64,000 bases of DNA from Streptomyces albireticuli (GTDB taxonomy: Bacteria > Actinomycetota > Actinomycetes > Streptomycetales > Streptomycetaceae). Shown here in pieces: positions 34,019 to 42,935 of this stretch. The notes under the pieces are model-generated. The model was given only the letters and a program-made list of their open reading frames with translations. It was not told the DNA's origin and made no database searches. Each line of letters starts with the position of its first letter. The stretch's first letter is position 1. Position numbers and translations under genes: made by a program. The stretch lies in assembly GCF_021228125.1 (NCBI RefSeq), contig NZ_JAJQQS010000014.1, positions 184,627 to 248,626 on the forward strand. Direction: 5' to 3'.

Positions 34019-35896
34019 ATGACCCGACCCCCCGGCCCGCAACCGCCCCCGGACCCCCGGCCGCCCGGCACCCGGCCGCCGGGCCCCGTGCCCCGCGATC
34101 CGGACAGCGCCCTGTGGCAGCTCGTCAAGGCGCAGGCGGGCAGCAGGCCCGGAGACGCCACCGCCTGTCTGCGCGGCGCCGCCCACACCGACCGCGCCTT
34201 CCGCGACGCGGTCGTCGCGGAGCTGGCGGAGAACCCGCACCGGGTCCCGCCACCGTCCTACGGGGTGGACCTCGTGGCGGTGCTCAAGGAGTGCTTCTTC
34301 GCGCGGCGCCGGGCCGCGCGGCGCGGGGCACTCATGCTCGTACTCCCCTTCCCGCTGCTTCCGCTCGACGTGACCGGGGCGCTGCTGCCGCCGCTGCTGG
34401 TGCTGGTCGCCCGGTTCTGGCTGTTCGTGGCCCGCGTGGTGACGGGCGCGGTGGAGCGGGGCGCCGAACGGACGGGGAGCGAGCGCGCCGTGCGGGGCGG
34501 CCGGGTATTGACGGCCGTCCTGTGGCTGCTCGTCGTCCTGTTCCTGGCCTCCACGGTGCTGGGCGGTGTCAGCGGCCTGGTGGCGGGCGGCACGGTCCGG
34601 CACCTGCTCACCGCCCTGCTCGTCCTCGCGGGCTGGACGGCGGTGGCGGCCGTGGACCAGTACCGCCGGACGTGCCTGCTGCACCTCTTCGCGACGGGAC
34701 GGGCGCCGGTCCGGCCCGACGGGCACGGCCGCACCGCGGCGCGGTTCCGGCAGCTGGCGCGCCAGCAGGCCGATCCCGACGTCATCTACAGCGACTACGC
34801 GCCGTTCGTGGGCGCCGGCATCGAGATGGACTCCTGGTCGTTCGCGATCGAGCTGCTCCCCGACACCGACCGCGCGGACCGTCCGTCGTCGGACGGACGG
34901 CTGGGGAAGCGGCTGGGCGAGCCGCTCGCCGAACCCCGGGAGCTGACGGTCCCGGCCGTGCACGCGCGGATCCGGGCCGAACTCCTCCGGCTGGGCGAGG
35001 CCGGTTCGTACCCCGGTGACCGGATGCACGGCATCCAGGTGGACGACTGCGTCATGAAGAGCGGTCTGCGGCTGGGCCCGGCCGCGGACTGGAGCGGTAC
35101 GGTGCCGGGCACGGCGTTCCACCGGATGGCTCCGTTCGCCCGGCGCGCCGCCGCCGTCGAACTCGGTCTGGCGCCGGGCGACCCCGTGCCCGCGACCTGG
35201 TGGCCGGACAGCCTGGACGTGGCGGCCGAGGAGCGGTTGCGCCACTACCTGGCGGCCCGGGTTGGCAGTTGGGAGGGCGAGGTGGTGCTCACCGTCTTCA
35301 GCCGGGTGCAGTTGCAGGGCGGTCTGCTGTTCCTGGAGTCCCGCGCGTTCCTGCTGCCGCCGATCGCCCGGAAGTACCACGCCATCGACGACGTGATGCC
35401 GCCGGCCGACGCGGCGGACTGGGCCGCACTCGTGCGGCGGGCGCTGGGCTCGGCCGTCGTCCTGGCCGGGGAGGCCCCGCGCGACCTGCTGCGCGGACCG
35501 CGGACCGCCGCGCTGACGACGCGCAACGAGGACTGGTACGCGCGGATGTGCCGGACCGACCGCGTGGTCGACCACGGGCCCAGGTACTCGGTGCGGGAGC
35601 TGGCCGCGGAGCCCCACTACCAGCAGCTGTTCCAGGAGATGGACGTCGACCGCTTCCTGACCGGCATCAGCACCCGTACGGTGACGGCGGTGCGCGGCTG
35701 TCTCCACGACGCGGGTTACCGCACCTCGGAGTACGACTCGCGCGCCAATGTCGTCTTCGACAATTCGGTGCACGTCAACGGCACCGTGCACGGCAATGTC
35801 CAGACGGGCGACCGGGCACGGGCGAGCTACCGGACGGTCACGCCGCCGCGGCCGCACATCGGGTCCGGCTCCGGACCCTCCTCGTCAGGGAGTTGA
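34019..35896 (+). CDS. Large membrane protein of unknown function with a C-terminal VHV-QTGD motif
   Basis: 625 residues; not recognised. Pro-rich start, two hydrophobic blocks (about 103-145 and 163-205; three or four helices), then a soluble domain of some 400 residues with a well-ordered mix of acidic, Trp and Arg residues. The last 50 residues hold SVHVNGTVHGNVQTGDRARA, near-identical to the N-terminus of the next protein. Similar G-x-V-x-GNVQ strings occur in actinobacterial signalling and conflict-type proteins, but I cannot place it further. ATG at 34019 with GGAAGG ahead. Confidence 0.75.
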   Translation: MTRPPGPQPPPDPRPPGTRPPGPVPRDPDSALWQLVKAQAGSRPGDATACLRGAAHTDRAFRDAVVAELAENPHRVPPPSYGVDLVAVLKECFFARRRAARRGALMLVLPFPLLPLDVTGALLPPLLVLVARFWLFVARVVTGAVERGAERTGSERAVRGGRVLTAVLWLLVVLFLASTVLGGVSGLVAGGTVRHLLTALLVLAGWTAVAAVDQYRRTCLLHLFATGRAPVRPDGHGRTAARFRQLARQQADPDVIYSDYAPFVGAGIEMDSWSFAIELLPDTDRADRPSSDGRLGKRLGEPLAEPRELTVPAVHARIRAELLRLGEAGSYPGDRMHGIQVDDCVMKSGLRLGPAADWSGTVPGTAFHRMAPFARRAAAVELGLAPGDPVPATWWPDSLDVAAEERLRHYLAARVGSWEGEVVLTVFSRVQLQGGLLFLESRAFLLPPIARKYHAIDDVMPPADAADWAALVRRALGSAVVLAGEAPRDLLRGPRTAALTTRNEDWYARMCRTDRVVDHGPRYSVRELAAEPHYQQLFQEMDVDRFLTGISTRTVTAVRGCLHDAGYRTSEYDSRANVVFDNSVHVNGTVHGNVQTGDRARASYRTVTPPRPHIGSGSGPSSSGS

Positions 35897-35900
35897 GACG

Positions 35901-36296
35901 GTGTCCACATCTCCAGGCGGCGACCGCCGCGTCCATGTCTCCGGCGAGGTCACCGGCAACATCCAGACCGGTGACCACGCCAGGGCCGGGTTCGTCCGGT
36001 ACGAGGCCGCGCCGGGTGGCGCGGCGGAGACGGCCGAGGTCCGGCGGCTGCGCGAGGCGGTGGCGGACCTGCGGGAGCGCCTGCGCGCCCTCTCCCCCGA
36101 CGAACTGCCGTCCCCGGCCGCCGAGGCGGCGGCGGGGGCGCTGGACGAGGTGGACGACGCGCTGCCCGCCGACGGGGAGCCGGGGCTGGGGCGGGTGCGG
36201 CGCGCGGTGTTCCTGGTGTCCGGTGCGCTGGTCTCGGTCGCTTCCCTGACGGAGGGCGTGAGGGCGCTGCGGGACGCGGCGGCGCCCTGGTTCTGA
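35901..36296 (+). CDS. Small protein sharing the VHV-QTGD motif with its neighbour
   Basis: 131 residues. The N-terminus RRVHVSGEVTGNIQTGDHAR matches the C-terminal motif of the upstream 625-residue protein at most positions. A helical middle (about 45-75, Arg/Leu/Glu) and a C-terminal amphipathic to hydrophobic helix (VRRAVFLVSGALVSVASLTE) follow. It resembles small streptomycete proteins annotated only by a DUF number. GTG at 35901 with GGGAG about 9 bases ahead and only 4 bases after the previous stop. The stop codon lies in the first unit of a 14-bp tandem repeat. Confidence 0.78.
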   Translation: MSTSPGGDRRVHVSGEVTGNIQTGDHARAGFVRYEAAPGGAAETAEVRRLREAVADLRERLRALSPDELPSPAAEAAAGALDEVDDALPADGEPGLGRVRRAVFLVSGALVSVASLTEGVRALRDAAAPWF

Positions 36297-36400
36297 CGGG
36301 CCGGATCCGAGGGACGGGTTCTGGCGGGCTGCTGCCGACGGACCGGTGCCGAGGGGCAGGTGCCGAGGGGCCGGTTCTGACGGACCGGTTCTGACGGGCC
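36289..36400 (+). repeat. Eight tandem copies of a 14-bp unit
   Basis: Consecutive 14-bp units, such as GGTTCTGACGGGCC, GGTGCCGAGGGGCA and GGTTCTGACGGACC, begin at 36289, 36303, 36317, 36331, 36345, 36359, 36373 and 36387. The first unit contains the final codons and TGA of the 131-residue gene. The units fall into two alternating subtypes (TTCTGACGG and TGCCGAGGG). Confidence 0.9.
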
Positions 36401-36488
36401 GGTGCGCGGAGGGGCGCGTCGGCGAGGTTTGCGCCGGGGGCGCGTGGCAACCCGGTCACGGACCCCGTCCCTCGTGGAAGGAGTTCCG

Positions 36489-36608
36489 GTGGTCGCCGTC
36501 GTCTTCCTGTTGCCTCCCCTCCTGCTGTGCGCGGTGCTCGCCCTGGGGCGCTACGAGGAGCGCATGCTGCCCTCGTCCCGCGCCCGGCACCGCACCCGGC
36601 CGCACTGA
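36489..36608 (+). CDS. Small membrane protein, 39 residues
   Basis: GTG at 36489 with AAGGAG 5 bases upstream. One membrane helix (VVFLLPPLLLCAVLALG) followed by a short RYEERMLPS stretch and a basic tail. Small proteins of this design are common in streptomycetes; function unknown. The good ribosome site and the helix are the evidence that it is real. Confidence 0.55.
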   Translation: MVAVVFLLPPLLLCAVLALGRYEERMLPSSRARHRTRPH

Positions 36609-36741
36609 GCGCGAACCGCTACGAGCGGGCGCGCGGAGCACGGTCCGGCGGCCACCACACACCGGACCGGACCGTCCCGCCCCGCCCCGCCTTCGCCGAC
36701 CGGCCCCGTACTCCGACGGCCCGGGAACGGCGACGCCCACG

Positions 36742-36773
36742 CCGAAGGCCCCCGGCACACCGGGGGCCTTCGG
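36742..36773. terminator. Bidirectional terminator
   Basis: CCGAAGGCCCCCGG, loop CACA, CCGGGGGCCTTCGG: a perfect 14-bp stem between the convergent small membrane-protein gene and the siderophore ABC transporter genes. Confidence 0.85.
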
Positions 36774-36811
36774 AACAAGCGGTCGGGGCGGTCGCGGTGC
36801 GCCGCCGGGGG

Positions 36812-38656
36812 TCAGCCCGTGACGGCCTCCCGGCGGCTCTCCGCCCACGCTCCCCACAGCGCCGCGTACCGTCCGCCCGCCGCCACGAGTTCCTCGTGCG
36901 TTCCCGATTCGACGACGCGGCCGCCGTCGAGCACGACGACGCGGTCCGCCGTCGCGGCCTGGGTCAGGCGGTGGGCGACGATCAGGCTCGTACGGCCGGA
37001 GAGGGCGCGGGCCGCGGCCGTCTCCAGGGTGCGGGCGCCGGCGCTGCCGGCGTCGGCGGTGGCCTCGTCGAGGATGGCGACCGGCGGGTCGGCGAGGACG
37101 AGGCGGGCGAGGGCGAGGTGCTGGGCCTGGGTGACCGTGAGGCGGTGGCCGCCCTCGCCGACGACCGTGGCGAGCCCGTCCGGGAGTTCCTCCACCCAGG
37201 ACAGGGCGTCGACCTTCTCCAGGGCCGCGCGCAGCTCGTCGTCCGTGGCTTCCGGCCGGGCCAGCCGCAGGTCGTCGGAGAGCGCGCCGGCGAAGACGTG
37301 CACCTCCTGGCTGATGAGGGTGACCGCCCGGCGGATGCCCGCGGGGCCCAGCTCCCGGCTGTCGACGCCGCCGAGGGCGACGGAGCCGCCGGACGGCTGG
37401 TGGATGCCGGCGATCAGCTTGGCGAGGGTGGTCTTGCCGGCGCCGCTGGCGCCGACCAGGGCGACGCGTTCGCCGTCGCGCACCGTCAGGTCGACGTCGT
37501 GCAGCACCGGGCGGCCGGTCACGTACGTGTGGCTGAGCGCGGTCACCCGGACCGAGCCGTCCGCGGGCGCGGCGGGCCGGTCGGGCTCCACCTCGCCGGG
37601 CAGGGTCGAGACGCCGACGAGGCGGGCCAGGCTCGCCCCGGCGGACTGCGCGTCGTCGATGAGGACGAGCGCGGCGTTGAGCGGGTTGAAGAGGCTGTGG
37701 AAGTACAGGGCGGCGGCGGTCGCCGTGCCGATGCTGACGGAGCCGTTGTCGACCAGGAAGAAGCCGGTGACGAGGACCGACGTGAGGCCGAGGAACTCGG
37801 CGATGTTGAGCCGGGAGAAGAAGCCCGTCACCAGCCGGTTGCCGCGCAGCGCCAGGTCGACCGCCGACTGCGACCGCTCTCCGACCAGGTCGACGTGACG
37901 GCCGGTCAGGCGGAACGCGCGCACCGTGCGGACGCCGCCGACGCTGTCGAGGAGCTGGTGCTGGAGGGCGCCCGTGGCCACGCGGTGCGCGGCGTAGACA
38001 GGGATGGCGCGGCTCATGTACCAGCGCACGGTGAAGTAGTGGACGGGCGCCGCGATCAGGACGACGAGCGCGAACCGCCAGTCCAGCACCGCGAGGCCGA
38101 CCAGGGTCAGCACGATGGTGAAGACAGAACGGCTGAACTCGGGCAGGGCCTGGCGCACCGTCTGCGCGATGAGGGCCACGTCGCCGGTGACCCGGGAGGT
38201 GAGGTCGCCCGAGCCGGCCTTCTCGACGCGTTCGAGAGGCAGCCGCAGCGCGCGCTCGATGAACTGCTCGCGCAGGCTCGCGAGGACGGTCTCGCCGAGC
38301 CGGGCGACGAGGGAGCTGCCGACGGCGGTGGCGGCGCCGCGTCCCACGGCGACCGCGACGAGGAGGATCATCGGCCAGGTCAGGGCGTCCGCCCCGCGCC
38401 GCTGGACCACCTGGTCGACGATGTGGCCGAGCAGCGGGGCGGTGAGCAGGCCGATGCCCGTGCCGACGAGCAGGACGGTCACCGCCACCACCGCCAGCCC
38501 CCGGTGGCGCCGCAGCAGCGGGCCGACGACGGCGAGCGTCTGGGCGCCGGTGGCGGTCGGCAGGAGTGCGCGGTCCGGCGTGCCGGCTGTGCTCATCGTC
38601 CGTCCGTTCTCGTTCGTGGTGGCGTCGGGGGCGGCCGGAGCCGACGTGGCGGTCAT
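36812..38656 (-). CDS. Siderophore-type ABC half-transporter, subunit 2
   Basis: 614 residues, type IV exporter fold: six membrane helices to about residue 330, then an ATPase. Walker A is intact (GASGAGKTT, Lys about 406) and Walker B reads VAILDEATAD, but the signature is LTVTQAQ instead of LSGGQ. ATG at 38656 overlaps the stop of subunit 1 (ATGA). Such pairs accompany streptomycete and mycobacterial siderophore systems, where they import or export the siderophore (IrtAB/YbtPQ-like). The divergent iron boxes upstream imply repression by iron. Confidence 0.86.
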   Translation of the reverse strand: MTATSAPAAPDATTNENGRTMSTAGTPDRALLPTATGAQTLAVVGPLLRRHRGLAVVAVTVLLVGTGIGLLTAPLLGHIVDQVVQRRGADALTWPMILLVAVAVGRGAATAVGSSLVARLGETVLASLREQFIERALRLPLERVEKAGSGDLTSRVTGDVALIAQTVRQALPEFSRSVFTIVLTLVGLAVLDWRFALVVLIAAPVHYFTVRWYMSRAIPVYAAHRVATGALQHQLLDSVGGVRTVRAFRLTGRHVDLVGERSQSAVDLALRGNRLVTGFFSRLNIAEFLGLTSVLVTGFFLVDNGSVSIGTATAAALYFHSLFNPLNAALVLIDDAQSAGASLARLVGVSTLPGEVEPDRPAAPADGSVRVTALSHTYVTGRPVLHDVDLTVRDGERVALVGASGAGKTTLAKLIAGIHQPSGGSVALGGVDSRELGPAGIRRAVTLISQEVHVFAGALSDDLRLARPEATDDELRAALEKVDALSWVEELPDGLATVVGEGGHRLTVTQAQHLALARLVLADPPVAILDEATADAGSAGARTLETAAARALSGRTSLIVAHRLTQAATADRVVVLDGGRVVESGTHEELVAAGGRYAALWGAWAESRREAVTG

Positions 38657-40350
38657 GCGAGCACCACCGAGCGGTACGCCGCGTCGGCGGCCGCGAGTTC
38701 GGTGTGCGGGCCGTCGGCGGTCACGGTGCCCCCGTCGAGGACGACGACCCGGTCGGCCGTCGCGAGCAGGGCGGGACTGGTGGTGACCAGGATCGTGGTG
38801 CGGCCCTCGCGGAGCTCCCGGAGCCGGCCGGCGATCCGGGACTCGGTGACCGTGTCCACCGCGGTGGTCGGGTCGTGCACGACCAGGACGGGCGGGTCGG
38901 CGGCGAGGGCGCGGGCGAGCGCGACGCGCTGGCGCTGGCCGCCGGAGAGCGAGCGTCCGCGCTCGTCGATCAGGGTGCCGAGGCCGTCGGGCAGGGTGCC
39001 GGCGACCTCGTCGGCCGCCGCGGCCCGCAGCGCCGGCGCGGCGCCCGCGGCGTCGCCTTCGCCGCCCGCCAGCACGTTGTCCAGCAGTGTGCCCTCGAAC
39101 AGGTCGGCGTCGTGGTGGGCGACGAGGATCGCGCGGCGCGTCCCGACGGGGTCCAGCTCGGACAGGCCGACGCCGTCGAGCTCGATCGACCCCTCGTCCG
39201 GTACGGCCTCCCGGCCCAGGCAGACCAGCAGGTCGGCCGCGGTCGCGGGGTCCTTCGCGACGACGCCGACGAGGCTGCCGGGGCGGATGTCGAGGTCGAC
39301 GCCGCGCAGCGCCCCGTGCCGTACGCCTCGCAACCGGAGTGCCCCGGCGACCGGTTCGGCCGGAGCGGCCGCGCCGGCGGGCACGGCGGGCGGTGCCGCG
39401 AGCACGGAGGCGATCCGGTCCGCCGACGCGCGGCCCTGGGCGAGCTGGCCGTTGACGTAGGTGAGGAGCTGGAACGGGCCGAGGAGGAACTGCGCGAGGC
39501 CCACGGCCGCGACCAGGTCGCCGACGCTGATGTCGCCGCTCATGGCCAGGTGCGCGCCGACGAGCCCGATGATCGCGATGAAGATGCCGGTCAGGGCGAG
39601 GATCGCGCCGTCGTGCCAGGCCCGGCTCCCGGCCGCGCGCAGGGCCGCGGCCAGGGAGTCCTGGCTGGTGCGCCGGTAGCGGTCCACGGCGGCCGCCTCC
39701 GCGCCGAAGCCCTTCAGCACCCGGAGGCCCGAGACCAGGTCGGTCGCGATGCCGGAGGCCTGGGCGGCGTGTTCCTGCTCGGTTCCGCTGCGCCGTTCGA
39801 GGGGCAGGCTGATGCGGTGGCCGAGCCACAGCAGCGGCGGGATGCCGAGCAGGACGAGCAGGCCGAGCGGCACCGATATCCGGAGCAGCGCCACGGCGCT
39901 GATGGCCAGTCCGGCGAGCGCCGAGACCCCGTACGGCAGGACGGTCGCGACGCCGCCGACGCGCTTGGCGTCGCTCGTGGCGATGGTGGCGAGCACGCCG
40001 GGGAGCCGGTCCTTGTCCGCGCCGCCACGCGGGTCGAGCACCCGGGCGCCGAGGTCGCGGCGGAGCAGATGGGCGGCCTGTTCACCGGCGCGTTCGCCCA
40101 TCCGCGCGCCGATGCGGTAGCAGCTGGACAGGACGAGGAAGAGGCCGGCGAGCACCAGCAGCCAGCGCAGCAGGGCCCCGGACGAACCGGTCGCCACCGC
40201 TTGGTCGATCACCAGGCCGATCACGACCGGGACCATCGCCTCGCACGCTTGGTGCGCCGTGCCCAGGAGCGAAGCCCCGGCCACATGACGACGTTGGCCC
40301 GCGATCGCCCTTCGGAGGACGTCGCCCCCCGTCGGTCCTCCATCGAGCAT
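38653..40350 (-). CDS. Siderophore-type ABC half-transporter, subunit 1
   Basis: 565 residues, same fold as its partner. Here the signature is canonical (LSGGQRQRVALAR, about 468), but Walker A is destroyed (GVVAKDPATAAD, no GKS/T) and the catalytic Glu after Walker B is replaced (VLVVHDPTTAVD). The two subunits should form a heterodimer with one functional ATP site: Walker A of subunit 2 with the signature of subunit 1. ATG at 40350 is preferred over GTG at 40368 because GGAGG lies 5 bases ahead. An iron box is 28 bases upstream. Confidence 0.86.
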   Translation of the reverse strand: MLDGGPTGGDVLRRAIAGQRRHVAGASLLGTAHQACEAMVPVVIGLVIDQAVATGSSGALLRWLLVLAGLFLVLSSCYRIGARMGERAGEQAAHLLRRDLGARVLDPRGGADKDRLPGVLATIATSDAKRVGGVATVLPYGVSALAGLAISAVALLRISVPLGLLVLLGIPPLLWLGHRISLPLERRSGTEQEHAAQASGIATDLVSGLRVLKGFGAEAAAVDRYRRTSQDSLAAALRAAGSRAWHDGAILALTGIFIAIIGLVGAHLAMSGDISVGDLVAAVGLAQFLLGPFQLLTYVNGQLAQGRASADRIASVLAAPPAVPAGAAAPAEPVAGALRLRGVRHGALRGVDLDIRPGSLVGVVAKDPATAADLLVCLGREAVPDEGSIELDGVGLSELDPVGTRRAILVAHHDADLFEGTLLDNVLAGGEGDAAGAAPALRAAAADEVAGTLPDGLGTLIDERGRSLSGGQRQRVALARALAADPPVLVVHDPTTAVDTVTESRIAGRLRELREGRTTILVTTSPALLATADRVVVLDGGTVTADGPHTELAAADAAYRSVVLA

Positions 40351-40377
40351 CGCTACCTCCACAGACACAGCAGTAAG

Positions 40378-40396
40378 TTAGGTAAGGCTACCTTAA
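40378..40396. promoter_or_regulatory. Iron box (DmdR/IdeR-type operator)
   Basis: TTAGGTAAGGCTACCTTAA matches 16 of 19 positions of the DtxR/IdeR-type palindrome TTAGGTTAGGCTAACCTAA. It lies directly upstream of the ABC half-transporter pair, which it should repress when iron is plentiful. Confidence 0.85.
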
Positions 40397-40485
40397 CTAT
40401 CTTGGTCGGGGCGGGGTCGCACGTCACCCCGGACCGGCCGCACCCCCACCCGGCAACCGGCGTTGACCTGGGCGAAGTTATTCGA

Positions 40486-40499
40486 TTAGGTTTACCTAA
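40486..40499. promoter_or_regulatory. Iron box upstream of the FecCD permeases
   Basis: TTAGGTTTACCTAA, a perfect palindrome with the half-sites TTAGGT and ACCTAA of the iron box but shorter central spacing, 66 bases before the first permease start. Confidence 0.7.
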
Positions 40500-40565
40500 G
40501 TTGTCGCGCTGCCGGAGGTCTGTCCTCTCCGGCCCAGCCGTCGTACCGAGCCAGGGAGGCCCTTG

Positions 40566-41630
40566 TTGTCAGTCGAGGCGCCGGAGGAACCCGGAATCGG
40601 TGTCGGCGGCACCCCGGCCACCCGACGGCCCCCGGCCGCGCTCTGGCGCGGTCTCGGGCTGCTCGTCGCCGTCGCCGTACTGCTCCTGCTGTCCCTGGCC
40701 GGCATCTGGCTCGGCACCCGGGACATCCCCTTCACCGCGACGTGGAGCCTGCTCTGGCACGACGACGGTTCGAGCGCCGCCGTAGTCATCCATGACTACC
40801 GCGTCCCCCGGACCGTGCTGGGCCTCCTCGTCGGCGTGGCCCTGGGCCTCTCCGGCGCGCTGATGCAGGCGCTGACCCGCAATCCGCTCGCCGACCCCGG
40901 CCTCCTCGGCGTGAGCCTGGGCGCCTCGACGGGCGTGGTGGTGGGCATCGCCTTCCTCGGCGTCGGCACGGTCCTCGGCTATGTGTGGTTCGCCTTCCTC
41001 GGCGCCGCCCTCGCGTCCGTCGCCGTCCACCTCCTCGGCTCCGCCGGGCGGAGACTGGTCACACCCGACAGGCTCGTCGTCGCCGGGGCGGCCGTGACCG
41101 CGGTGCTGTACGCCTTCAACTCGGCGGTCCTGCTGCTCCATCCGCGCGCCTTCGACGAGTTCCGGTTCTGGACGGTGGGCTCGCTCGCCGGCCGGAAGTT
41201 CGACGTGGTGTACGTGATCCTGCCCTTCGTCGTGGTCGGCGCCCTGATCGCGCTGGCCCTGGCCCGCCCGCTGAACGCCCTGGCCATGGGCGACCAGGTG
41301 GGCCGGGCGCTGGGCGTCCACGTCGGCCGCACCCGGCTGTTCGGGGCCGTCGCCGTGATGCTGCTGTGCGGCGCCGCCACCGCCGCCGCGGGGCCCATCG
41401 GCTTCGTCGGCCTCGCCGTGCCGCACATCGCCCGCTTCGTGGTCGGCCCCGACCAGCGGTGGGTGATGGCCTACTCCGCGCTGCTCGCGCCGATCCTGCT
41501 GATCGGCGCGGACGTGCTGGGCCGCGTCCTCGGCTACCCGGGAGAAGTACAGGTGGGCATCGTCACCGCCTTCTTGGGAGGCCCCTTGTTCCTCGCCCTC
41601 TGCCGCCGCCGGAAGCTGGTCATGCTGTGA
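40566..41630 (+). CDS. Iron-siderophore permease, FecCD family (first)
   Basis: 354 residues with about nine or ten membrane helices. Typical FecCD strings: RVPRTVLGLLVGVALGLSGA, LTRNPLADPGLLGVSLGA and GPIGFVGLAVPHIARF. TTG at 40566 is chosen, with GGGAGG 7 bases ahead; a TTG one codon earlier is possible. It forms the membrane channel for ferric siderophore import with the second permease, coupled by a GTGA overlap. Regulated by the adjacent iron box. Confidence 0.9.
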   Translation: MSVEAPEEPGIGVGGTPATRRPPAALWRGLGLLVAVAVLLLLSLAGIWLGTRDIPFTATWSLLWHDDGSSAAVVIHDYRVPRTVLGLLVGVALGLSGALMQALTRNPLADPGLLGVSLGASTGVVVGIAFLGVGTVLGYVWFAFLGAALASVAVHLLGSAGRRLVTPDRLVVAGAAVTAVLYAFNSAVLLLHPRAFDEFRFWTVGSLAGRKFDVVYVILPFVVVGALIALALARPLNALAMGDQVGRALGVHVGRTRLFGAVAVMLLCGAATAAAGPIGFVGLAVPHIARFVVGPDQRWVMAYSALLAPILLIGADVLGRVLGYPGEVQVGIVTAFLGGPLFLALCRRRKLVML

Positions 41631-42712
41631 GCCCCGTACAGTCCGTGCAGGACACCCGACCCGGGGCCCGGGGGCGCGGTGGCGTGATCGTACGCGGCCG
41701 GGGCGGCCGGGTGTCGCTGCGGATCGGGGTCCGACCGGTCGTCGTGGGCCTGGCGCTGCTCGCCGCCCTGGTCGTCACGGCGGGGGCCTCCCTCACCACC
41801 GGCGACTTCGAACTGTCGGTCGGCGAGGCCTTCCAGGCGCTCATCGGCAACGGCTCCGGAAGCGCCGACTTCATCGTGAACACCTTGCGCCTGCCACGAC
41901 TGCTGACCGCGATGGCCGTCGGCGCCGCCCTGGCCGTCAGCGGCGCGATCCTCCAGAGCCTGTCGCGCAACCCGCTCGGCAGCCCGGACATCATCGGCTT
42001 CACCAACGGTTCGGCGACAGGCGCCCTGACCGTCATCGTCGTGCTCCACGGCGGCATGGCCCAGATCGCGGCCGGCGCGCTGATCGGCGGGCTGGCCACC
42101 GCCGTGGTCGTCTACCTGCTGGCGTTCACCCGGGGCTCGCAGGGCTTCCGGCTCGTCGTCATCGGCATCGGGGTGAGCGCCATCCTGCTCGCCGTCAACT
42201 CCTATCTGATCACCCGGGCGAGCCTGCAGGACGCGCTGGAGGCGCAGACCTGGCTGATCGGCAGCCTCAACAGCCGCACCTGGGACCAGGCGACCATGAT
42301 GGGCGTCGCGCTCGCGGTGCTCCTTCCCATCGCCTTCCGGTTCGGCCGCAGGCTGTCCCTGCTGGAAATGGGCGACGACACGGCCAGGGCGCTCGGCGTC
42401 GACGCGGCCCGCACCCGGCTGGTCCTGCTGGCCGTGAGCGTCGGCCTGGCCGCCGTCGCCACCGCCGCGACGGGCCCGATCTGGTTCGTCGCCCTCGCGG
42501 CCCCCCAACTCGCCCGCCGCCTCGCCCGCTCCTCCGGCCCCGGCCTCCTCCCGGCGGCCCTCATGGGCGCGGTGCTGCTCGCTGTGAGCGACTTCGCGGT
42601 GCAGCGGGTCTTCTCGCCGGCGCTGCTGCCGGTGGGGACGGCGACGGGGACGGTGGGGGGGCTGTATCTGATCGGGTTGCTGGTCGCGGAGGCGCGGAAG
42701 TCTCGGGCGTGA
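41627..42712 (+). CDS. Iron-siderophore permease, FecCD family (second)
   Basis: 361 residues. RLPRLLTAMAVGAALAVSGA, LSRNPLGSPDIIGFTNGSAT and ATGPIWFVALAAPQLARRL are the FecCD landmarks. It starts GTG at 41627, overlapping the first permease, with which it should form a heterodimeric channel. No ATP-binding protein follows: the next gene is on the opposite strand after repeat copy C. An ATPase must come from elsewhere in the genome. Confidence 0.9.
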   Translation: MSPVQSVQDTRPGARGRGGVIVRGRGGRVSLRIGVRPVVVGLALLAALVVTAGASLTTGDFELSVGEAFQALIGNGSGSADFIVNTLRLPRLLTAMAVGAALAVSGAILQSLSRNPLGSPDIIGFTNGSATGALTVIVVLHGGMAQIAAGALIGGLATAVVVYLLAFTRGSQGFRLVVIGIGVSAILLAVNSYLITRASLQDALEAQTWLIGSLNSRTWDQATMMGVALAVLLPIAFRFGRRLSLLEMGDDTARALGVDAARTRLVLLAVSVGLAAVATAATGPIWFVALAAPQLARRLARSSGPGLLPAALMGAVLLAVSDFAVQRVFSPALLPVGTATGTVGGLYLIGLLVAEARKSRA

Positions 42713-42739
42713 GGGTGGTGGGGGTCGCCCTGCGGGGCT

Positions 42740-42900
42740 TCTTCCCCTGCCCGCCCCTTCCCGAATGTCCTCAAGCGCCGGACGGGCTGAAAATCAGCCC
42801 GTCCGGCGCTTGAGGACCGGGGTCCGGGGCGGAGCCCCGCCACGCGGCGGAGCCGCACATCGGATGCAGCGGGAAGGGGCGGGGCCGGGGAACAAGCCGC
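42740..42900. repeat. Convergent-end repeat, copy C, with a perfect 24-bp hairpin
   Basis: Centre: a perfect 24-bp stem (42767-42790 with 42794-42817) around AAA, nearly identical to copy B. Flanks carry CCCGCCCCTTCCC and, after a GGGGCGGAGCCCC hairpin, GGGAAGGGGCGGGG. It separates the second permease gene from the convergent SRPBCC gene and should terminate both. Confidence 0.87.
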
Positions 42901-42935
42901 CCGCAGGGCCCCGCCGTGGCCGCGACCCGCCGGAG

